Assembly: GCA_964499865.1 (NCBI GenBank) | Contig: CAZCPY010000002.1 | Coordinates: 1 to 64,000, forward strand | Source of the DNA: JANOGU01 sp964499865 | Lineage (GTDB): Bacteria > Pseudomonadota > Alphaproteobacteria > Rhodobacterales > Rhodobacteraceae | Length of the DNA stretch: 64,000 nt | Direction: 5' to 3' | Notes under the pieces: model-generated | Databases searched by the model: none | Seen by the model: only the letters and a program-made list of their open reading frames with translations | What the model was told of the DNA's origin: nothing | Made by a program: the position numbers and the translations under genes | In this document: positions 56,911 through 64,000 of the stretch, piece by piece | Layout: each line of letters starts with the position of its first letter | Position numbering within the stretch: the stretch's first letter is position 1

Positions 56911-58077
56911 TCAAACCTGGGTTAACACCGTCTTGAAATGGTCGTCCCAGGTGGGCGCAACCGGGGGCTGACGTCGTTGCGGCGTCTGCGCCAGCTGCGC
57001 GATCGTTTCCGTCCAAGCATAAGTGGCGGTGGGGTCGCGGTAAATCGGATAGTCGCCCAGAAGCTCGCGGAACACCGGCAGTGGCGCGGCGACCACGGGC
57101 GTGCCCAGCAGCGCGGCCTCCCACGGCGGCAGGCCGAAGCCCTCGGCAAGGCTGGGGAACAAGAGCGCGCGCGCGCCCTTCAGCAGGCAAGCGACGGCGC
57201 CGTCGGGCAGTCCCGACCGCAGCTCCACCCCCGGCGTGCGGTCGATGCGGGCCAGCACCGCGGGGCGTTCCCAGCCGCACCGCCCGACCAGCAGCAGCCG
57301 CGGGCGGCCCTCGGGCAGGCGGTCCCAGACGTCCAGCAACAGCGTGATGTTCTTGCGCGGCTCGACGGTGCCGAGCGCCACGAAATAAGGGCCTTCCGGG
57401 CGGTCCGCGGGTTCTGGCGGGGCGGGCGTGATGCCCAGGTGCGCGACCAGCCCCGGCGGCACGCGGCCGGCGGCGGCCAGATGGCCTTCGGTCACCGCGC
57501 GCGTGGCGGCGGCGGTGTGGACCACGAGGTCGGCCCGCGCCGCCGCGCGCAACCTGGCGGCGAAGGTCCGCACGGCCGCGGGGCTGGAAAAGGCGGGGTG
57601 GTCCAGCGGGATCGTGTCGTGGATCAGCACCGCCGTCCGCCCCCCCGCCGCCGCCACCGCCGCCAGCGTCGCGGCGGTCAGGTTCGCGTGGCCGGTGTTG
57701 AGGTAGCTGACCGGCCCGGGCAGGCGCGCGACCAGCCGCCCGAGCCCCAACGGCAGGCTGCGCGCCACCGCCAGCCGCCGCACGCCGGCCTCGGCCCGCG
57801 CGCGCAGCGGATCGCGGCGGTGGACCAGCCGCCCGATCAGGTCGGGCGGACCAAGGGGGTCAGTGCCGTCCGCCAGCCGCGCCACGGCCGCACACCCGTG
57901 AGCGTCCAGCAGCAGGAACCCCGGCGCCGTGCGCACCAGGCCGGACAGCGGCAAGGGCTCTCGCAGCAGGCGGTGCAGATACGCGGCCTCCACCCGGTCG
58001 ACGCCGGTCAGCGGCCCGCGGCCGAGGCGCGAGACCAGCCGCGTGAGGTCCAGAAGGCGAGAGGCGGGCGGAGCCAC
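56911..58077 (-). CDS. Glycosyltransferase family 1 (GT4-like)
   Basis: A 388-residue GT-B transferase. The donor-binding half has VALGTVEPRKNITLLLDVW (the R/K of PRKN binds the diphosphate), LLLVGRCGWERPAVL and FPSLAEGFGLPPWEAALLGT, where EGFGLPPWEA is the E-x7-E motif. The acceptor half begins LLDLTRLVSRLGRGPLTGVD and has VLIHDTIPLDHP. Similar proteins are mannosyl-transferases in capsule or LPS clusters, but the sugar is unknown. It starts with GTG, 4 bases after the galU stop, so it belongs to the galU transcript. Confidence 0.88.
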   Translation of the reverse strand: MAPPASRLLDLTRLVSRLGRGPLTGVDRVEAAYLHRLLREPLPLSGLVRTAPGFLLLDAHGCAAVARLADGTDPLGPPDLIGRLVHRRDPLRARAEAGVRRLAVARSLPLGLGRLVARLPGPVSYLNTGHANLTAATLAAVAAAGGRTAVLIHDTIPLDHPAFSSPAAVRTFAARLRAAARADLVVHTAAATRAVTEGHLAAAGRVPPGLVAHLGITPAPPEPADRPEGPYFVALGTVEPRKNITLLLDVWDRLPEGRPRLLLVGRCGWERPAVLARIDRTPGVELRSGLPDGAVACLLKGARALLFPSLAEGFGLPPWEAALLGTPVVAAPLPVFRELLGDYPIYRDPTATYAWTETIAQLAQTPQRRQPPVAPTWDDHFKTVLTQV

Positions 58078-58081
58078 GGGC

Positions 58082-58978
58082 CTATTCGGCGGCGCGGCTC
58101 ATCGCCATCAGGTCGTGCAGGTAGGCGCCGAATTCCTCGCGCAGGTCGGGACGCGCCAGGCCGAAGGCCACGGTGGCCTGCAGGAACCCCGCCTTCGACC
58201 CGCAGTCGTAGCGCTGCCCGCGGAAGCGAAAGCCGAAGACCCGGCCCGGGTGCTTGGCCTCGGCGGCGATGGCGTCGGTCAGCTGGATTTCCCCGCCCGC
58301 GCCCTGCTTGATCCTGTTGAGGTTGTTCAGCACCTTGGGCGTCAGGATATAGCGCCCGATGACGGCCAGGTTCGACGGCGCGTCCTCGGCCTTCGGCTTT
58401 TCCACCATGCCGCGCACCTGCACGATGGACCCCATGTCCTCGGCGACATCGAGCACGCCGTAGGACGAGGTGCGCGCGGGTGCGACCTCCATCGCGGCGA
58501 CCACGTTGCCGCCGGTCTGTTCGTAGGCGTCCACCATCTGCGCCAGGCACGGCTTTTCGGCGGCGATCACGTCGTCGGGCAGCAGCACCGCGAAGGGTTC
58601 GTTGCCGATCAGGCGGCGGGCGCACCAGACGGCGTGGCCCAGGCCCAGCGGCCGGTTCTGGCGGACATAGGCGATGGCGCCGCTGTCCATGTTGGTGTCC
58701 TTCAGCGCGTCCAGAAGGTCGGTCTTGCCCTTGCGGCGCAGTTCGCTTTCCAGCTCGGGCGCGTTGTCGAAGTAATCCCCCAGCGCGGATTTCCCGCGCG
58801 AGGTGACGAAGATGAATTCGCGGATCCCGGCCGCGCGCGCCTCGTCGATGGCGTACTGGATCAGCGGCCGGTCGACCAGCGTCATGATCTCCTTGGGGAT
58901 CGACTTGGTGGCGGGCAGGAAGCGGGTGCCGAGCCCCGCCACCGGAAACACCGCCTTGAGAACCTTCTTCTGCTTCAT
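58082..58978 (-). CDS. galU: UTP-glucose-1-phosphate uridylyltransferase
   Basis: A 298-residue nucleotidyltransferase that makes UDP-glucose. The activating loop is FPVAGLGTRFLPATKSIPKE (10-29). LPDDVIAAEKPCLAQM carries the metal-binding aspartate, and VEKPKAEDAPSNLAVIGRYI and FGFRFRGQRYDCGSKAGFLQ are conserved. It heads the minus unit galU-GT1, and the coupled GT2-GT14-sulfotransferase genes follow 38 bases after. It would supply UDP-glucose for the glycan made here and for general needs. The 155-base spacer upstream contains its promoter. Confidence 0.95.
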   Translation of the reverse strand: MKQKKVLKAVFPVAGLGTRFLPATKSIPKEIMTLVDRPLIQYAIDEARAAGIREFIFVTSRGKSALGDYFDNAPELESELRRKGKTDLLDALKDTNMDSGAIAYVRQNRPLGLGHAVWCARRLIGNEPFAVLLPDDVIAAEKPCLAQMVDAYEQTGGNVVAAMEVAPARTSSYGVLDVAEDMGSIVQVRGMVEKPKAEDAPSNLAVIGRYILTPKVLNNLNRIKQGAGGEIQLTDAIAAEAKHPGRVFGFRFRGQRYDCGSKAGFLQATVAFGLARPDLREEFGAYLHDLMAMSRAAE

Positions 58979-59133
58979 CGCCGCCCCGCCGACACTTCCC
59001 TGCCTCGTGTGCTATCACATCAGACAGGCCGAGGGGGAGGGGAGCTTTGCCCCGCACCTTCCCCGATGTGTGAAGAATGCGTCAGATTGCGGCGAATCTG
59101 GGGCAAGGCGGCAGCGGTCCGCTGATCTCCGGG

Positions 59134-60345
59134 TCAGACGGGACGCAGCCTTGCCAGCAGCGCCGCCTCGCGCGCAAGGCGCCGGTCGGGCGACAACGGG
59201 CCCGGCCAGCCCGCCTGCCGGTCCGACGTGCCCCAGAGGCCGCCGGTCTGGTGCCAGATGCCGTCGTCGCGGAACGTCATCCGGTGGCGGCGGAAGCCGG
59301 GGGACAGGGTGACCAGCGTGACGATGGCGCCCGCGGCGCGCGCGGCGGCGGCCTCCGCGCTGTCGGCGGGGCCGCGCAGCAGGGCGCCGGGGCGGGGACC
59401 GGTGCCGGGCAGGGGCAGGAAGGGCGGAGGCGCCGCCCTGAGCGGTGTCAGGCTGGGCAGGGCGCGGGCCTGCCCCTCGGCCACGCCGGCGTCGAAGGTC
59501 GCCAGCAGGCGGCCCACGTCGCGCGGTTCCAGCGCGCCGCGGACCATATGCTCCAGCGCCCGCCGCCGTTCCGCCGCGCGCTGGCGGGCGATGGCGGCGG
59601 CAGGGTCGGGGGCGGCGTGGCGGCGCAGGAAGACGGCGAGGCTCGCGCCGATGTCGGTCAGGTCGCGCGGGGTGCGGTCGGCCCGGCGGCGCGGGCTTTC
59701 GGCAAAGCCGTGGTGCACCACGGCGTCGGGCACCACGGCCGTCTGGCCGCCCGCGGCGGCCAGGCGCAGGTTGACGCCGGCCTCGTCCAGGAAGAAGCGG
59801 CAGGCCGGATCGAACCCGCCCGCGGCCCGCAGCGCCGACGTGCGGAAGGCGCAGTTGGTGCCCTGCGTCTTGACCGCCCGGCCCCCGTCGCCCCCGTCGC
59901 CCCCGTGCAGGCTGACGCGGTCCGCAGGCACCCGCAGCGGGCGGTCGGCGCCCGTGCGGTCCACCGTCAGCGCCCGCCACTGCCAGGCCAGCCCCGACCG
60001 CCCGCGCACGAAGCCCCCTGCGGCAATCACCCCGGGGTCGGCGAAGGGTGCGGCAAGGCGCGACAACCAGGTGGGTTCGGGCACCGCGTCGTCATCCAGG
60101 AACGCCACCACGGGTGCCGCGGCCAGCGCCAGCCCGGCATTGCGGGCGGAGGAGATGTTGGGCTCGTCGAAGTCCAGGCACTTGACCGCCCGGGCCGTGT
60201 CCCGCACCGCCTGCGCCGCCGCCGGGTCGGCCACCACGATCACCTCGAAGCCCGGGTGGTCCATCTGCGCGACGGCGGTGAGCGCACGCAGCAGGGCGCG
60301 CGGGCGGTGGCGGCTGACCACGATCAGGCTGACCGCCCCCTCCAT
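59134..60345 (-). CDS. Glycosyltransferase family 2
   Basis: A 403-residue GT-A transferase. The start VSLIVVSRHRPRALLRAL and FEVIVVADPAAAQAV form the nucleotide-binding part. NISSARNAGLALAAAPVVAF leads to the metal site FLDDDAVPEPTWLSRL. FRTSALRAAGGFDPACRFFLDE is the acceptor-loop region. The C-terminal 150 residues, ending in ALLARLRPV, are a domain I do not recognise. ATG 60345 begins the conserved core; the frame upstream is within the cysQ gene in another frame. It follows cysQ by 11 bases. Confidence 0.85.
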   Translation of the reverse strand: MEGAVSLIVVSRHRPRALLRALTAVAQMDHPGFEVIVVADPAAAQAVRDTARAVKCLDFDEPNISSARNAGLALAAAPVVAFLDDDAVPEPTWLSRLAAPFADPGVIAAGGFVRGRSGLAWQWRALTVDRTGADRPLRVPADRVSLHGGDGGDGGRAVKTQGTNCAFRTSALRAAGGFDPACRFFLDEAGVNLRLAAAGGQTAVVPDAVVHHGFAESPRRRADRTPRDLTDIGASLAVFLRRHAAPDPAAAIARQRAAERRRALEHMVRGALEPRDVGRLLATFDAGVAEGQARALPSLTPLRAAPPPFLPLPGTGPRPGALLRGPADSAEAAAARAAGAIVTLVTLSPGFRRHRMTFRDDGIWHQTGGLWGTSDRQAGWPGPLSPDRRLAREAALLARLRPV

Positions 60346-60356
60346 CGCGCGCGCCG

Positions 60357-61148
60357 TCAGCCCTTGAGGTCCACGCCCGGGGCCAGCGCGATGAAATGCG
60401 GGTTGTCCCAGCCGGGCTTGCCATAGCGCAGCGTCGTGTGGTCGTCGGCCCGCAGCACCATGCCGCCCGCCGCCCGCAGCACCGCATCCCCTGCCGCCGT
60501 ATCCCATTCCATCGTGCGCCCCAGACGGGGATAGAGGTCGGCCTCGCCCGTCGCCAGCAGGCAGAACTTGAGGCTGGAGCCCGCATTGACCAGATCGCCC
60601 ACGGCATAACGCCCGACAAAGGCCTCGGTCGCGGCGTCGAAGTGGGACTTGGAGGCGACGATGCGCAAGGCGCGGTTGTCGGGCGCGGCCACGCGGATCG
60701 GGCGCACGGGGCCGGGGGTCCCGGCGTCGTGGGGGCCGTCCTCCTCCACCGCGCCCGCGGGGCCGGTGTAGAACAGCCGCCCCTTGGCGGGCGCAAAGAC
60801 CACCCCCAGGCGCGGCACGCCGTCCTGGACCAGCGCGATGTTGACGGTGAAGTCGCCGCGGCGCTGCGAGAATTCCCTGGTGCCGTCCAGCGGATCGACG
60901 ATCAGGAAGGTCTGCGCGGTCAGCGCATGCGTCGCGGCCTCTTCCTCGGTGATCAGCGGCAGGCCGGGACAGGCCGCGCGCAGACCCGCGGTGATGACGG
61001 CGTTGGCGGCAAGGTCGGCCGCCGTCAGCGGGCTTTCGTCGGCCTTCAGCGTCAGCCCGATGTCGGGCGCCCGGTAGATCGCCATGATCTCGGCCCCCGC
61101 CAGCACCGAAAGCCGGCGCATCACTGTCACCAGTTGGGCATCATCCAT
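60357..61148 (-). CDS. cysQ: 3'(2'),5'-bisphosphate nucleotidase (CysQ/inositol monophosphatase family)
   Basis: A 263-residue Mg2+/Li+-sensitive phosphatase. Motifs are ITEEEAA (metal Glu), VDPLDGTREFSQRRGDFTVN (the DPLDGT signature) and EWDTAAGDAVLRAAGG (the WDxAAxD motif). The F(S)xRRGDFTVN stretch favours CysQ, which removes 3'-phosphoadenosine 5'-phosphate (PAP). PAP is the product of PAPS-dependent sulfotransferases, so its location in the same locus as the NodH-like protein is meaningful. ATG 61148 is used because MDDAQLVTVMRRL fits the family start. It is divergent from the export permease. Confidence 0.88.
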   Translation of the reverse strand: MDDAQLVTVMRRLSVLAGAEIMAIYRAPDIGLTLKADESPLTAADLAANAVITAGLRAACPGLPLITEEEAATHALTAQTFLIVDPLDGTREFSQRRGDFTVNIALVQDGVPRLGVVFAPAKGRLFYTGPAGAVEEDGPHDAGTPGPVRPIRVAAPDNRALRIVASKSHFDAATEAFVGRYAVGDLVNAGSSLKFCLLATGEADLYPRLGRTMEWDTAAGDAVLRAAGGMVLRADDHTTLRYGKPGWDNPHFIALAPGVDLKG

Positions 61149-61301
61149 CGCCTGCGTGTCCCCCGCGCCCGGCCCGTCGTGGACAGGAGCCTGCGCTGCC
61201 CTTATCATCACGCGCGAAAGGGAACGGCAAGAATTCCCGTGGCACACTGAGGCAGGGGCCGCGCCGCAGGGCCGGCCGTCGACAAGGACCGAAGACCGCA
61301 G

Positions 61302-62123
61302 ATGTTCCAGCCGCAGGCCAACCGCACCATGCTGGGCGCCGCCGCCGTCACCGGCGAGCGGATGTTCCACGCCGCCGTCCGCCAGGTGCGCAAGTCGCAC
61401 GGCAGCCCGGTCATCGGGCTTCTGATGAACATCCTGCAGGCGGTCATCATGGTGGTGATCTTCTACATGATGTTCTCGGTCCTGGGGATGCGGGGGTCGT
61501 CCGTGCGGGGCGACTTCCTTCTTTACATCATGTCGGGCGTGTTCATGTTCATGACGCACGTCAAGGCGATGGGGGCAGTGGCGGCGGCGGAAACCTCGAC
61601 CTCGCCGATGATGAAGCATTCGCCGATGAACCCGATCATCGGCATCGCGGCGGCGGCGCTGGGGTCGCTGTACCTGCAGATCCTGTCGGCCGGGACGATC
61701 CTGTTCGTCTACCACACGCTGTTCGTGCCGATCACCATCGACCAGCCGGTCGGCGCGATGGCGATGTTTCTTCTGTCCTGGGCTTCGGGGGTCGGCATCG
61801 GGATGATGGTGCTGGCCGCCAAGCCCTGGTGGCCGGAGGGCGTGACGCTGATCTCGTCGATCTACATGCGGGTGAACATGATCTTTTCGGGCAAGATGTT
61901 CCTGGCCAACAAGATGCCCGGCTACCTGATGCCATGGTTCGACTGGAATCCGCTGTTCCATACCATCGACCAGGGCCGCGGCTTCATCTTCCTGAACTAC
62001 GCGCCGCACTACACCTCGATCACCTATCCGATCTGGATCGCGGGCACCTGCGCGGTGATCGGGCTGATGGCGGAATTCTACACGCGCAAACACGCCTCGG
62101 CCTCGTGGAACGCGGGGCGCTGA
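61302..62123 (+). CDS. ABC-2-type polysaccharide export permease
   Basis: A 273-residue inner-membrane permease of the ABC-2 (KpsM/Wzm-like) group, with about six hydrophobic helices (IGLLMNILQAVIMVVIFYMM, then LLYIMSGVFMFMTHVKAM, among others). The soluble N-terminal segment contains ANRTMLGAAAVTGERMFHAA. Such permeases pair with an ATPase (KpsT/Wzt) to export capsule or O-antigen; no ATPase gene is in this window, so it must be elsewhere. The next gene overlaps its stop by one base (TGATG). Its place beside glycosyltransferases supports a glycan-export role. Confidence 0.82.
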   Translation: MFQPQANRTMLGAAAVTGERMFHAAVRQVRKSHGSPVIGLLMNILQAVIMVVIFYMMFSVLGMRGSSVRGDFLLYIMSGVFMFMTHVKAMGAVAAAETSTSPMMKHSPMNPIIGIAAAALGSLYLQILSAGTILFVYHTLFVPITIDQPVGAMAMFLLSWASGVGIGMMVLAAKPWWPEGVTLISSIYMRVNMIFSGKMFLANKMPGYLMPWFDWNPLFHTIDQGRGFIFLNYAPHYTSITYPIWIAGTCAVIGLMAEFYTRKHASASWNAGR

Positions 62124-62728
62124 TGCGGCTGCCGGTGGCGATCCTCTTGCTGTCCGGCACCTCGGCCGTCGCCGAAGGGACGCCCTACCTCGCCGATGTG
62201 ACCGGCGTGGCGGCGGGCGATCTGCTGCATGTCCGTGCCGCGCCGGACGCAGGGGCCGAGACGCTGGGCACGCTGCCCCCCGATGCCGACGGCGTCGAGG
62301 TGGTGGCGCTGGCCCCCGGAGGCGGCTGGGCGCAGGTCAATGCGGGTGAGGTCGCGGGCTGGGCCGCTTCCCGCTACCTGGCGCCCGTTCCGGGCAGCGC
62401 CGACTGGTGGGCGATGGACGGCTACCTCGAATGCGCGGGGACCGAGCCGTTCTGGTCGGTCGCCATCGGCGCCGACCGCATCGCCTTTGCCATGCCCGAT
62501 GTGCCCGCCGCAGACATGGCGGTCACCGCCCGCTGGCCGGGGTCGTCGCCCGTGCCCGTGGCCGGGGTGCAGGCGGAACTGGACGGCGGCACCGCGACCG
62601 TGGTGCTGCAGGCCGCCGCCTGTTCCGACGGCATGTCCGACCGCGCCTATGGCATCGGCGTCACGGCGCTGCTGTCGGGCCTTGGCCCCACCGTGCCGCT
62701 GCGCGGCTGCTGCACGCTCGCGCCGTGA
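62123..62728 (+). CDS. Secreted SH3-domain protein with a COG3650-like C-terminus
   Basis: A 201-residue exported protein. Residues 1-18 are a signal peptide. Residues 22-80 are a bacterial SH3 domain: GVAAGDLLHVRAAPDAGAET and GGGWAQVNAGEVAGWAASRYL. Residues 95-201 contain YLECAGTEPFWSVAIGADRI, the C-x-GTEPFW signature of an uncharacterised periplasmic domain, and end with paired cysteines (ACSD and GCCTL). It overlaps the permease gene by one base. Bacterial SH3 domains often bind peptidoglycan. The function is unknown. Confidence 0.8.
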   Translation: MRLPVAILLLSGTSAVAEGTPYLADVTGVAAGDLLHVRAAPDAGAETLGTLPPDADGVEVVALAPGGGWAQVNAGEVAGWAASRYLAPVPGSADWWAMDGYLECAGTEPFWSVAIGADRIAFAMPDVPAADMAVTARWPGSSPVPVAGVQAELDGGTATVVLQAAACSDGMSDRAYGIGVTALLSGLGPTVPLRGCCTLAP

Positions 62729-62747
62729 ACCCGGACCCGGCGGGCGG

Positions 62748-62776
62748 CTTGCAACGCCGGAAACCCCCTCCTATAT
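62748..62776 (+). promoter_or_regulatory. RpoH (sigma-32) heat-shock promoter of dnaK
   Basis: CTTG (62748-62751), 18 bases, then CCTATAT (62770-62776) match the alphaproteobacterial RpoH consensus CTTG-N17/18-CYTATNT fully. It lies 110 bases before the dnaK ATG and just after the previous gene's stop. Confidence 0.8.
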
Positions 62777-62885
62777 CCGCCACAGCGCCGGGCGGGGCTC
62801 CGACCGGCCGGTTTCCGTGGGATCGGGGGCCGGGGGCCTTTGAAGGACCCGTTCCCCACAACATCGCCTGAGAAGGACCGCACAC

Positions 62886-64000
<1,115 letters not shown>

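Overview
The window is about 70 % G+C chromosomal DNA from an alphaproteobacterium, most likely a member of the Rhodobacteraceae/Paracoccaceae. This rests on the petP-petR regulator pair, a fabA-fabB-fabI operon, an rpsA-ihfB-lapA-trpF series, an xseB-ispA-dxs series, an rnd-lptC-lptA-lptB-hpf-ptsN series, a NodH-like sulfotransferase next to a core-2-type glycosyltransferase, and a CTTG-N18-CYTATNT heat-shock promoter before dnaK. There are two tRNA genes (Gly-TCC and Leu-CAG), no rRNA, no CRISPR array, no phage and no insertion sequence. Ten N at 2752-2761 mark a scaffold gap. Both ends cut genes: a GNAT acetyltransferase at the left and dnaK at the right.

Layout. 1-7.6 kb is mixed: GNAT fragment, OmpA-like protein, LysR regulator, secreted EF-hand protein, an FMN/Fe-S glutamate-synthase-like protein, an SDR protein, a lone lower-GC Mrr-type restriction gene and a glycosyltransferase. 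7.6-11.6 kb (minus) holds xseB-ispA-dxs for isoprenoid precursors and a deacetylase-family gene that overlaps petR. 11.6-13.8 kb holds petP-petR divergent from a branched-chain aminotransferase. 13.8-19.4 kb (minus) holds DUF1294, ohr, queG, trpF, lapA, ihfB and rpsA. 19.6-22.9 kb (plus) holds an SRAP protein and an unusual pair: a Tat-anchored solute-binding/VWA fusion and a membrane coiled-coil protein. 23.0-25.7 kb is tRNA-Gly and fabA-fabB-fabI. 25.8-33.3 kb is a glutamate synthase operon in the order gltD, three small genes, gltB. uppP and an NDUFA9-like gene follow, then tRNA-Leu.

35.6-48.3 kb is a sugar-acid island. It has a ribose-type ABC importer (binding protein, permease, ATPase) with a divergent LacI regulator. 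Two divergent operons follow: on minus a 2-hydroxyacid dehydrogenase, an idonate-5-dehydrogenase-like enzyme, an SMP-30 lactonase and 6-phosphogluconate dehydrogenase; on plus a 5-ketogluconate-reductase-like SDR, gluconokinase, a beta-hydroxyacid dehydrogenase, an ABM-like protein and a second LacI regulator. Together they can take idonate, ketogluconates or a lactone to gluconate, 6-phosphogluconate and ribulose 5-phosphate. A palindrome of the form ATGTTA-N4-TAACAT lies in both control regions, so one regulon is likely.

48.7-52.7 kb is rnd, lptCAB, hpf and ptsN. 52.8-62.1 kb is a surface-glycan locus: sulfotransferase, four glycosyltransferases, galU, a CysQ-type phosphatase and an ABC-2 export permease. 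It is followed by a secreted SH3 protein and the heat-shock promoter and 5' part of dnaK.
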